This document shows, piece after piece, positions 1 to 6,950 of a stretch of 9,796 nt of DNA; the stretch's first letter is position 1; every line of letters starts with the position of its first letter. The DNA is taken from contig DATCJU010000086.1 of the NCBI GenBank assembly GCA_036562635.1, forward strand, positions 1-9,796, written 5' to 3'. The notes under the pieces are model-generated. The model searched no databases, had not been told where the DNA came from, and saw only the letters and a program-made list of their open reading frames with translations. Source of the stretch: DATCJU01 sp036562635 (GTDB lineage Bacteria > Actinomycetota > Actinomycetes > Mycobacteriales > Pseudonocardiaceae). Made by a program: the position numbers and the translations under genes.

Positions 1-823
1 CCTGCACCACGGTGCCCCCCGAGGCCAGCACCGCCGCCTGCCGACACATCTCGTAGCGCACCGCGCGCTCCACGCTGCGCAGCGAGTTGACGTTCTTGGT
101 CTCGGTGCGGGTGCCGAACTCACCGCTGCCCTTGGGCATGAGCGACACGTTCGCGTCGCAGCGCAGCGAGCCCTGGTCCATCCGCACGTCGGACACGCCC
201 AGGGCGCGCAGCAGGTCACGCAGCGCGGTCACGTAGGCACGGGCCACCTCGGGGGCACGCGCACCGGCCCCGACGATCGGTTTGGTGACGATCTCGATCA
301 GCGGCACGCCCGCCCGGTTGTAGTCCAGCAGCGAGTGCTCGGCGCCGTGGATCCGGCCGGTGCTGCCACCGACGTGCAGCGACTTGCCGGTGTCCTCCTC
401 CATGTGCGCCCGCTCGATGCCGACTCGGAAGACCTCCCCGTCCTCCAGCACGACGTCCAGGTAGCCGTCGTAGGCGATCGGCTCGTCGTACTGCGAGGTC
501 TGGAAGTTCTTCGGCATGTCCGGATAGAAGTAGTTCTTCCGGGCGAACCGGCACCACTCGGCGATCGTGCAGTTGAGGGCCAGTCCGATCCGGATCGCCG
601 ACTCCACGGCCTTGCCGTTGACCACCGGCAGCGAGCCCGGCAGGCCGAGACAGGTCGGGCAGACCCGGGTGTTCGGCTCCCCACCGAACTGGTTGGGGCA
701 CCCGCAGAACATCTTCGTGCGGGTGGACAGCTCGACGTGCACCTCCAGGCCCAGCACCGGGTCGTAGGAGGCGACCACGTCCTCGAAGGGCATCAGCTCG
801 GCGTTGGTCGCGGAAGCGGTCAT
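1..823 (-). CDS. gatB: Aspartyl/glutamyl-tRNA amidotransferase subunit B (partial, C-terminus beyond left edge)
   Basis: GatB is the tRNA-binding and kinase subunit of GatCAB. It phosphorylates Glu or Asp on misacylated tRNA-Gln or tRNA-Asn so that ammonia from GatA can convert it to the amide. About 274 N-terminal residues are visible of a family length near 500; no stop is reached before position 1. The minus-strand translation shows GLEVHVELSTRTKMFC early, then a zinc-type cysteine set: C40 and C42 (CGC) and C55 and C58 (CPTC). Further GatB blocks follow: KNYFYPDMPKNFQTSQYDEP, HMEEDTGKSLH and DYNRAGVPLIEIVT. The ATG at 823 overlaps the gatA stop as ATGA, and GGAGG inside the gatA 3' end (834-838) lies 10 nt upstream, which supports this start. 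Co-translation with gatA is likely. In M. tuberculosis pfkA lies between gatA and gatB; here they are directly joined. Confidence 0.97.
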   Translation of the reverse strand, partial: MTASATNAELMPFEDVVASYDPVLGLEVHVELSTRTKMFCGCPNQFGGEPNTRVCPTCLGLPGSLPVVNGKAVESAIRIGLALNCTIAEWCRFARKNYFYPDMPKNFQTSQYDEPIAYDGYLDVVLEDGEVFRVGIERAHMEEDTGKSLHVGGSTGRIHGAEHSLLDYNRAGVPLIEIVTKPIVGAGARAPEVARAYVTALRDLLRALGVSDVRMDQGSLRCDANVSLMPKGSGEFGTRTETKNVNSLRSVERAVRYEMCRQAAVLASGGTVVQ

Positions 824-2340
824 CGCGTGGCAACCTCCAGCTCCGGCACACGGTGGATCAGCGGCCCACCCTGGGCGGCGTCCCGGGCGGCCTCGTAGGC
901 GGCGGCCACCCGGTACATGCGGTGGTCCTCCATCGCCGGGGCCATGATCTGCAGCCCGACGGGCAGGCCGTCGTCCTCGGACAGCCCGCACGGCACGCTC
1001 ATCGCGGCGTTGCCGGCCAGGTTGGCCGGGATGGTGCACAGGTCGGACAGGTACATCTGCATCGGGTCGTTGACCCGCTCGCCGATGCGGAAGGCGGTGG
1101 TCGGGGTGGTCGGCGAGACCAGCACGTCCACCTGCTCGAAGGCGGCGGCGAAGTCGCGGGAGATCAGGGTGCGGACCTTCTGCGCCTGCCCGTAGTACGC
1201 GTCGTAGTACCCGGACGACAGCGCGTAGGTACCGATCATGATCCGGCGCTTGACCTCGGCCCCGAACCCGGCCTCCCGGGTCAGCGACATGACCTCCTCG
1301 GCGCTGTTCGCGCCGTTCTCGCCGACCCGCAGGCCGTAACGCATGCCGTCGAACCGGGCCAGGTTGGACGAGCACTCGCTCGGCGCGATCAGGTAGTACG
1401 CGGGCAGCGCGTAGGTGAAGTGCGGGCAGGAGACCTCGACGACCTCCGCGCCCAACTCGCGCAGCTGCTCCAGCGCCGCCTCGTAGGCCCGCAGCACCCC
1501 CGGCTGGTAGCCCTCCCCGCGGAACTCGGTGACCACACCGATGCGCACACCCCGCAGGTCACCGGACGCGCCCTCCCGGGCGGCGGCCACCACCGGCGGC
1601 ACCGGGGCGTTGATCGAGGTGGAGTCCAGCGGGTCGTGCCCACCGATGACCTCGTGCAGCAGGGCGGCGTCCAGCACGGTGCGGGCGCACGGGCCGCCCT
1701 GGTCCAGCGAGGAGGAGAACGCCACCAGGCCGTAGCGGGACACCCCGCCGTAGGTGGGCTTCACCCCGACGGTGCCGGTGACCGCACCCGGCTGACGGAT
1801 CGAACCACCGGTGTCGGTGCCGATGGCCAGCGGGGCCTCGAAGGCGGCCAGCGCCGCCGAGGAGCCACCCCCGGAGCCACCGGGGATACGGTCCAGGTCC
1901 CACGGGTTGCGGGTCGGGCCGTAGGCGGAGTTCTCCGTGGACGAGCCCATGGCGAACTCGTCCATGTTGGTCTTGCCCAGGATGACGATGCCGGCCTCAC
2001 GCAGCCGCCGCGTCACCGTGGCGTCGTACGGCGGGCGCCAGCCCTCCAGCATCTTCGACCCGCAGGTCGTGGGCATGTCGACCGTGGTGAACACGTCCTT
2101 GAGCGCCAGCGGCACACCGGCCAGCGGGGAGGCGGGCGCCTCACCCGCGTCCAGTGCCTCGTCGACCGCCCGGGCCGCGGCCAACGCGCCCTCGGCGTCG
2201 ACGTGCAGGAAGGCGTGCACCGCGGTGTCGACGGCGGCGATGCGGTCCAGGTGCGCCTGGGTCACCTCGACCGCACTGACCTCACGCTTGTGGATCTTCT
2301 CCGCCAGCTCGGCGGCGGAGTGCCTGATCAGCTCGCTCAC
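820..2340 (-). CDS. gatA: Aspartyl/glutamyl-tRNA amidotransferase subunit A (amidase)
   Basis: GatA is the glutaminase/amidase subunit of cytosolic GatCAB and releases ammonia for transamidation on GatB. The 506-aa product has the usual length. The amidase-signature Ser-cisSer-Lys triad is present: K81 in LALKD, S156 in GGSGGGSS and nucleophile S180 in TDTGGSIRQPG. The spacings (75 and 24) equal those of the S. aureus enzyme (K79, S154, S178). The GVKPTYGGVSRYGLVAFSSS block and the C-terminal GNAAMSVPCG region are also typical. The start is GTG at 2340, overlapping the gatC stop as GTGA, with a purine-rich GGGGGAGGAG just upstream inside gatC. The stop TGA overlaps gatB. Middle gene of a tightly coupled gatCAB operon. 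No damage is visible. Confidence 0.98.
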   Translation of the reverse strand: MSELIRHSAAELAEKIHKREVSAVEVTQAHLDRIAAVDTAVHAFLHVDAEGALAAARAVDEALDAGEAPASPLAGVPLALKDVFTTVDMPTTCGSKMLEGWRPPYDATVTRRLREAGIVILGKTNMDEFAMGSSTENSAYGPTRNPWDLDRIPGGSGGGSSAALAAFEAPLAIGTDTGGSIRQPGAVTGTVGVKPTYGGVSRYGLVAFSSSLDQGGPCARTVLDAALLHEVIGGHDPLDSTSINAPVPPVVAAAREGASGDLRGVRIGVVTEFRGEGYQPGVLRAYEAALEQLRELGAEVVEVSCPHFTYALPAYYLIAPSECSSNLARFDGMRYGLRVGENGANSAEEVMSLTREAGFGAEVKRRIMIGTYALSSGYYDAYYGQAQKVRTLISRDFAAAFEQVDVLVSPTTPTTAFRIGERVNDPMQMYLSDLCTIPANLAGNAAMSVPCGLSEDDGLPVGLQIMAPAMEDHRMYRVAAAYEAARDAAQGGPLIHRVPELEVATR

Positions 2341-2636
2341 TGCTCCTCCCCCAGGATGCGCGGGACACGGAACCGACCGTCCTCGGCGGCAGGCGCTCCG
2401 CCGAGCGCCTGCTCCTGGGTCAGCCCCGGCCGCACCTCGTCGTCCCGGAACACGTTGGTCAACGGGACGGCGTGCGAGGTCGGCGGGATGTCGTCGGCGG
2501 CGACCTCGCCCACCCGGGCCACCGCCTGGAGGATCACATCGAGCTGGCCGGCGAAGGTGTCCAGTTCCTGCTCGGTGACGGCCAGCCTGGCGAGCCTGGC
2601 GAGGTGGGCGACCTCGTCGCGGGAGATGGCGGGCAC
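2337..2636 (-). CDS. gatC: Aspartyl/glutamyl-tRNA amidotransferase subunit C
   Basis: GatC is the small subunit that wraps around GatA and GatB and stabilises the complex. The 99-aa product has the family length. It opens with ISRDEVAHLARLARLAVTEQ, the classic GatC N-terminal helix signature, and ends with DGRFRVPRIL, the usual C-terminal strand (FRVPxIL). The start is a GTG at 2634-2636, preceded on the minus strand by AGGGGG about 8 nt upstream. It is the first gene of gatCAB, diverging from the ACT-domain gene across about 254 bp. Its stop overlaps the gatA start by 4 bp (GTGA), so translation of the two is probably coupled. Confidence 0.97.
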   Translation of the reverse strand: MPAISRDEVAHLARLARLAVTEQELDTFAGQLDVILQAVARVGEVAADDIPPTSHAVPLTNVFRDDEVRPGLTQEQALGGAPAAEDGRFRVPRILGEEQ

Positions 2637-2680
2637 TCCAAGACCCCCTGGTCGCGGTCGTGTTTGGGCTTGACCTGGCG

Positions 2681-2686
2681 AGTCTA
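2681..2686 (-). promoter_or_regulatory. Candidate -10 box for gatCAB
   Basis: On the minus strand this reads TAGACT, fitting the actinobacterial TANNNT pattern. It would place transcription start near 2674 and give a leader of about 38 nt before the gatC GTG. No convincing -35 is seen upstream. A palindrome CCCGTCC-c-GGACGGG at 2702-2716 lies in the -30 to -40 zone and could be an operator or chance GC-rich symmetry. Confidence 0.25.
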
Positions 2687-2784
2687 TTGAGGCGTGAGGC
2701 TCCCGTCCCGGACGGGTCCGCTTCCTCAGGGGAACGCCCCGGTCGGGTGAGTGATCACGAGCGGGGCACTGGTCACAATCAGGC

Positions 2785-2813
2785 TACGGTCTGCGAGAAT
2801 GGACGGTTGGTGA
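2785..2813 (+). promoter_or_regulatory. Candidate -10 and four-codon leader ORF upstream of the ACT gene
   Basis: TACGGT at 2785-2790 fits a TANNNT -10 box, though no good -35 accompanies it. A start 6-8 nt downstream would fall at about 2796-2798, directly before ATG 2799. That ATG opens a minimal frame ATG-GAC-GGT-TGG-TGA (Met-Asp-Gly-Trp-stop, 2799-2813). The frame contains the first copy of GACGGTTG (2802-2809), repeated at 2848-2855. The ORF may be chance; it is recorded because of its position relative to the hairpin that follows. Confidence 0.2.
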
Positions 2814-2826
2814 CAGCAGTGGCCAC

Positions 2827-2863
2827 GACCTGATCGCAACCGTGGGAGACGGTTGTCCAGGTC
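2827..2863 (+). promoter_or_regulatory. Leader hairpin before the ACT-domain gene
   Basis: The inner stem pairs CAACCGT (2837-2843) with ACGGTTG (2849-2855) around a GGGAG loop. An outer stem pairs GACCTG (2827-2832) with CAGGTC (2858-2863) across an asymmetric 4/2-nt internal loop, for 13 pairs in total. The structure ends 11 nt before the AGGAGG ribosome site (2875-2880). The central CAACCGT could also pair with the earlier copy of ACGGTTG at 2803-2809, giving two exclusive folds. No U-run follows, so it is not a classic terminator; a DNA operator is an alternative reading. Confidence 0.45.
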
Positions 2864-2890
2864 TCACGCAAGTCAGGAGGCGTTCCGCCG

Positions 2891-3583
2891 GTGTCCTTCC
2901 TGCTCCGGGTGCAGTTGCCCGACCGCCCGGGGATGCTCGGCGCGGTAGCCACCGCATTGGGTGAAATCGGCGCCGACATCCTCAGTGTGGACGTGGTCGA
3001 ACGCAGCCCCGGGGTAGCGGTCGACGACCTGGTCGTGGAGTTGCCGTCCGGTCGGCTGCCCGACGTGTTGATCACCGCGGCCGAGTCCATCGACGGGGTC
3101 GTGGTGGACGCGGTGCGTCCCTACGCGGGTGTGCTCAACACCCACCGCGAGCTGGAGCTGGTGGAGGAGATCGCCGCCGATCCCAAGCACGGGCTCCAGG
3201 TGCTCGCCGAGGGTGTGCCGAAGATCATCCGGGCCGGTTGGGCCGTGGTCATCCGCTGCGACGACAAGGAGGGGCCGGTGCGGGTCGCCGCCAGCACCGC
3301 CGCTCCGGAGAACCCGGCCTCGAACCTGCCGTGGCTGCCACTGCACAAGGCCACGATCCTCGACGGCGAGGAGGAGTGGGTGCCGCCCACGTGGCGGGAG
3401 CTGGGCACCGAGCTGGCCGCCACCCCGGTGGGCAGCCCGGAGCAGGTGCTGCTGGTGGGTCGCCCCGGTGGGCCGATGTTCCGTGCCGCCGAGGTCGCCC
3501 GGCTGGCGCACCTGGCCGGCATCGTCGCCGTGGTGATCGACGGCGGCTCCCACTCCGTGGGGCAGCTCCCCGACCCGCGCTAG
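2891..3583 (+). CDS. ACT-domain protein (Rv3013-like), probable amino-acid-sensing protein
   Basis: The 230-aa product has an N-terminal ACT domain (about residues 3-72). LPDRPGMLGAVATALGEIGA is the typical first loop and helix, where ACT domains bind amino acids. The remaining 150 residues have no catalytic motif I recognise: WAVVIRCDDKEGPVRVAAST, then NLPWLPL, then a C-terminal VLLVGRPGGPMFRAAEVARL helix region that could be a second, GAF-like sensor fold. No signal peptide or membrane segment is seen. The start is GTG 2891, with AGGAGG at 2875-2880 ten nt upstream, a strong ribosome site. The gene lies between gatC and ligA, as Rv3013 does in M. tuberculosis. Its role is unknown; sensing an amino acid related to GatCAB chemistry is only inference. 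Transcription probably ends at the palindrome after 3626. Confidence 0.88.
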   Translation: MSFLLRVQLPDRPGMLGAVATALGEIGADILSVDVVERSPGVAVDDLVVELPSGRLPDVLITAAESIDGVVVDAVRPYAGVLNTHRELELVEEIAADPKHGLQVLAEGVPKIIRAGWAVVIRCDDKEGPVRVAASTAAPENPASNLPWLPLHKATILDGEEEWVPPTWRELGTELAATPVGSPEQVLLVGRPGGPMFRAAEVARLAHLAGIVAVVIDGGSHSVGQLPDPR

Positions 3584-3625
3584 GCGACCTGTGAGCCCGG
3601 CCCGCCCCGCACGACGACCCGCCGG

Positions 3626-3657
3626 TGTGGTGCCGGGTACCGGTACCCGGCACCACA
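3626..3657. terminator. Bidirectional terminator: 32-bp perfect palindrome
   Basis: The left arm TGTGGTGCCGGGTACC (3626-3641) is exactly reverse-complementary to 3642-3657, with no spacer. As RNA it would form about 14 pairs with a 4-nt loop on either strand. It lies 42 bp past the ACT stop (3583) and 40 bp past the GNAT stop (3698), midway between two convergent genes. There is no long U-tract on either side, which is common for actinobacterial terminators. A second small hairpin, CGCCGG/CCGGCG (3667-3683), lies on the GNAT side. Confidence 0.8.
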
Positions 3658-3697
3658 TCCGCTCGACGCCGGTCGCCCCGGCGGTACTACGGCGGGG

Positions 3698-4714
3698 TCA
3701 CTCCCCCATCTCCAGGGTGTAGGTGATCCGGGGCTGGGCGGACGAGGTCTCCCAGTCGCGCTCCGGGGTACGTCGGAACCCCATGCGCTCCGCCAGCCGA
3801 CGGGCCACGGTCATCCGGGGCTGGAGGGTCAGCACCACACGCTCGGCGCGGATGTCCCGCGCCCGGTCCAGCGCCGCCCGGACCAGGGCCTCCCCCACCC
3901 CCCGACGACGTCCGCCGGGGGTCACCGCGAGCAACCGGATCTCCAGCTCACCCTCCTGGGCCACCCGGGCGTAGGGGCTGCCCTTCCGGCACAGGGTGAG
4001 AGTGCCCAGCGCCTGGTCCTCCTCGTCGACGGCGACCAGGACCTCCGCCTCCCGCACCCGGCGTGCGGTGTCGCGCAGCATCGGCTCCACCGCCTGCGAC
4101 AGGTAGCCCTCGTCGACGAACACGCTGGCGGTGAGGTCGGCGACCGCGGCCAGGTCCCTCATCTCCGCGATGCGCACCCGTATCTCCGGGGTGACCAGGT
4201 CCCGTCCGAACGCCAGGAGGGCGATCTGCGGGGTGGGCCGCTGGTCCCGCTCCGGCATCCGGACGAACCCGAGCGACTCGTACAGCCGCTGCGCCGCGAT
4301 CATCCGGTCCTGGGTGCACAGCACCAGGCGCCGCGCCCCACCCTGCCGCGCCCGGCGCATGACCTCCTCCACCAGGGCCCGGGCCACTCCACGGCCGCGC
4401 GCGGACGGGTCGACGGCCAGGGCGCGGAACTCCCACTCGTCCTCCCGGGCGATCTCCACCCACGGATTTCCCGCCCGGAAGACGGTGACCGTCCCCAGCA
4501 ACCGACCGTTCTCGTCGGTCGCCACCAGCAGTTCACCGTGCTCGGCCCGACCCGCCGCGTCCCGCAGCACGGCCTGGTAGTCCTCCGCACCCTCCAGCAG
4601 GCCGTCCGTCAGATAGGCACGCGCGGTCAGCTCACCGACCTCGGCAAACTCGTCGGAGGTCGCCGGACGGATCACCATCGCCGCCTCCATCGCCACTTCG
4701 CCGGCCTTCACCAT
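3698..4714 (-). CDS. Tandem GNAT N-acetyltransferase, two GNAT domains
   Basis: GNAT enzymes transfer an acetyl group from acetyl-CoA to an amine; the substrate here is unknown. The 338-aa protein holds two copies of the fold. Domain 1 (about 14-170) has FRALAVDPSARGRGVARALV as the acetyl-CoA motif A, and ends in RLYESLGFVRMPERD. Domain 2 (about 177-335) has IRLLAVTPGGRRRGVGEALV and ends in RLAERMGFRRTPERD. The shared GFxRxPERD ending points to internal duplication. The start is uncertain: ATG 4714 has GAGGGG 8 nt upstream, while ATG 4678 (residue 13) has GGAGG 5 nt upstream and sits right at the domain border (VIRPAT). The gene lies 46 bp after ligA on the same strand and is probably co-transcribed. 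A mycothiol-synthase-like double GNAT layout was considered, but the family cannot be assigned. Confidence 0.87.
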   Translation of the reverse strand: MVKAGEVAMEAAMVIRPATSDEFAEVGELTARAYLTDGLLEGAEDYQAVLRDAAGRAEHGELLVATDENGRLLGTVTVFRAGNPWVEIAREDEWEFRALAVDPSARGRGVARALVEEVMRRARQGGARRLVLCTQDRMIAAQRLYESLGFVRMPERDQRPTPQIALLAFGRDLVTPEIRVRIAEMRDLAAVADLTASVFVDEGYLSQAVEPMLRDTARRVREAEVLVAVDEEDQALGTLTLCRKGSPYARVAQEGELEIRLLAVTPGGRRRGVGEALVRAALDRARDIRAERVVLTLQPRMTVARRLAERMGFRRTPERDWETSSAQPRITYTLEMGE

Positions 4715-4760
4715 CCCCTTCGCCCCTCATGTCGGCGACCCGGTGCCCGCCCGGGCCTGG

Positions 4761-6935
4761 TCACTCGGTGCGTGCCACCTCCCGCGCCGCTTCGGGGCCT
4801 CGCTCCAACAACACCCGGAACCCAGCCTCGTCCAGGATCGGGACCTTCAGCTGCACCGCCTTGTCGTACTTGGACCCCGGCTCGGCGCCCACCACGACGA
4901 AGGCGGTCTTCTTCGACACCGAACCGGCAGCCCGACCACCCCGGAGTGCGATCGCCTCCTTCGCCTCGTCCCGGGAGAAGCCCTCCAGACTGCCTGTGAC
5001 GACGATGGACAGCCCTTCCAGAATGCGTGGAACCGCCTCGTCCCGCTCGTCGACCATCCGCACTCCGGCTCGCCGCCACTTCTCCACCACCTCGCGGTGC
5101 CAGTCGACGGCGAACCACTCACGCACCGCGGCGGCGATGGTCGGCCCGACGCCCTCCACCGCGGCCAGCCGCTCCTCGTCGGCCTCGGCGACGGCGTCCA
5201 GCGCACCGAACTCACGGGCCAGGGCCTGTGCGGCGGTGGGGCCCACGTGGCGGATGGAGAGCGCGACCAGCACCCGCCACAACGGGCGGTCCTTGGCGCG
5301 TTCCAGGTTCTCCAGCAACTTGTGTCCGTTGGCCGACAGCGTACCGGCCTTGGTGCGGAACAGCGGCACCTCGAGCAGCCGGTCCGCGTCCAGGAAGAAG
5401 ATGTCTCCCTCGTCGGTGACCACCCCGGAGGTCAGCAACGCGGTGGCCGCCTCGTAGCCGAGGCCCTCGATGTCGAACGCTCCGCGGCCGGCCAGGTGGA
5501 ACAACCGCTCCCGCAGTTGCGCGGGGCAGGACCGTGCGTTGGGGCAGCGGATGTCGACGTCGCCCTCCTTCTCCGGGCGCAGCGGGGAGCCGCACTCGGG
5601 GCACTCGGTGGGCATGACGAACTCGCGCTCGCTGCCGTCGCGGACCTCCACCACCGGACCCAGGACCTCGGGGATGACGTCACCGGCCTTGCGGATCACC
5701 ACCCGGTCGCCGATGAGCACCCCCTTGCGCCGGACCTCGTCGGCGTTGTGCAGGGTGGCCAGCGACACCGTGGACCCGGCCACCTTGACCGGCTCCATCA
5801 CCGCGAAGGGGGTGACCCGACCGGTGCGGCCGACGTTGACTCGGATGTCCAGCAGCTTCGTGGTGGCTTCCTCGGGCGGGTACTTGTAGGCGATGGCCCA
5901 GCGCGGGGCCCGCGAGGTGGAGCCGAGCCGCCGCTGCAGCGGGACCTCGTCGACCTTGATCACCACGCCGTCGATCTCGTGTTCGGCGTCGTGCCGGTGC
6001 TCGCCCCAGTAGGCGATGTGCTCCACCAGCTCGTCGAAGGTGGACAGCACCCGGGTGTGCTCCGAGACCGGCAGGCCCCAGGCGCGCAGGGCGGCGTAGG
6101 ACTCGGACTGGCGTGCCGGCTCGAACCCCTTCCGCCGACCCAGGCCGTGGCAGATCAACCGCAGAGGACGGGAGGCGGTCACCCGTGGGTCCTTCTGGCG
6201 CAACGAGCCGGCCGCGGCGTTGCGCGGGTTGGCGAACGGGGTCTTGCCCGCCTCCACCAGCCGTGCGTTCAGCTTGGCGAAGTCGTCGACGGCGAAGAAG
6301 ATCTCACCCCGCACCTCGACCAGCTCGGGCACGGGGAACTCGTCGGTCCCGGTGAGCTGCTCCGGCACGTCGCGCACCGTGCGCACGTTGAGCGTGACGT
6401 CCTCGCCGGTACGGCCGTCGCCCCGGGTCGCGGCGCGCACCAGGCGACCGTTCTCGTAGACCAGGCTCACCGCCAGTCCGTCGATCTTCAGCTCGCACAG
6501 GTAGTGCGCCCCGGAGCCCACCTCACGCTCCACCCGCTCGATCCAGGCGCGCAGCTCGTCCTCGCTGAAGGCGTTGTCCAGGCTGAGCATGCGTTCCAGG
6601 TGGCCGACCGGGCGGAACTCGGTGGAGAAGGTGCCGCCCACCTGCTGGGTGGGCGAGTCGGGGGTGACCAACCCGGGGTGCTCGGCCTCCAGGCGCTGCA
6701 GTTCCCGTACCAGCTCGTCGAACTGCCCGTCGGAGATGACGGGCGCGTCCAGCACGTAGTAGCGGAACTGGTGCGCGCGGATCTCCTCGGCCAATGCCGC
6801 GTGGCGCTCACGCACCTCGGGGGGAACGTCCTCCAGCCCTTCGGCTCCCTGGGTGGCGGCGGGGTCCTGCGGCAGCTCACTGCTGTGCTCGTCGACACCG
6901 GTCACTTCGACGAGCGTAGTCAGACCCCCCGACAC
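4761..6935 (-). CDS. ligA: NAD+-dependent DNA ligase LigA
   Basis: LigA seals nicks in replication and repair, using NAD+ as the AMP donor. Length is 724 aa. The N-terminal Ia domain carries HQFRYYVLDAP (Y59, Y60), which contacts NAD+. The adenylation motif is KIDG with catalytic K150. Further nucleotidyltransferase motifs are EVRGE, EIDGVVIKVDE (320-330) and AIAYKYPP. An OB fold follows, with VNVGRTGRVTPFA. The zinc finger is C445, C448, C464, C470. Helix-hairpin-helix repeats span about 475-610 (IRHVGPTAA, VEGVGPTIA), and a BRCT domain spans about 636-712 (ILEGLSIVVTGSLEGFSRDE). The GTG start at 6935 lacks an evident ribosome site and adds about 35 residues before the usual family beginning (PPEVRERHAALAEEI); GTG 6905 is an alternative. 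It begins 15 bp after the upstream hypothetical gene's stop, so it is likely in the same operon. Confidence 0.98.
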   Translation of the reverse strand: MSGGLTTLVEVTGVDEHSSELPQDPAATQGAEGLEDVPPEVRERHAALAEEIRAHQFRYYVLDAPVISDGQFDELVRELQRLEAEHPGLVTPDSPTQQVGGTFSTEFRPVGHLERMLSLDNAFSEDELRAWIERVEREVGSGAHYLCELKIDGLAVSLVYENGRLVRAATRGDGRTGEDVTLNVRTVRDVPEQLTGTDEFPVPELVEVRGEIFFAVDDFAKLNARLVEAGKTPFANPRNAAAGSLRQKDPRVTASRPLRLICHGLGRRKGFEPARQSESYAALRAWGLPVSEHTRVLSTFDELVEHIAYWGEHRHDAEHEIDGVVIKVDEVPLQRRLGSTSRAPRWAIAYKYPPEEATTKLLDIRVNVGRTGRVTPFAVMEPVKVAGSTVSLATLHNADEVRRKGVLIGDRVVIRKAGDVIPEVLGPVVEVRDGSEREFVMPTECPECGSPLRPEKEGDVDIRCPNARSCPAQLRERLFHLAGRGAFDIEGLGYEAATALLTSGVVTDEGDIFFLDADRLLEVPLFRTKAGTLSANGHKLLENLERAKDRPLWRVLVALSIRHVGPTAAQALAREFGALDAVAEADEERLAAVEGVGPTIAAAVREWFAVDWHREVVEKWRRAGVRMVDERDEAVPRILEGLSIVVTGSLEGFSRDEAKEAIALRGGRAAGSVSKKTAFVVVGAEPGSKYDKAVQLKVPILDEAGFRVLLERGPEAAREVARTE

Positions 6936-6950
6936 CGACCGGGGGACCGG

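Noticed and set aside
853..2673. 606-codon plus-strand open frame opposite gatA and gatC
   Set aside because: It is antisense to two unmistakable genes with intact motifs, and its translation is His/Arg/Gly-rich, as expected from the opposite strand of GC-rich coding DNA.
2751..2758. Palindrome GTGATCAC in the gatC/ACT intergenic region
   Set aside because: At 8 bp it is short enough to be chance, and there is no second copy or clear promoter alignment.
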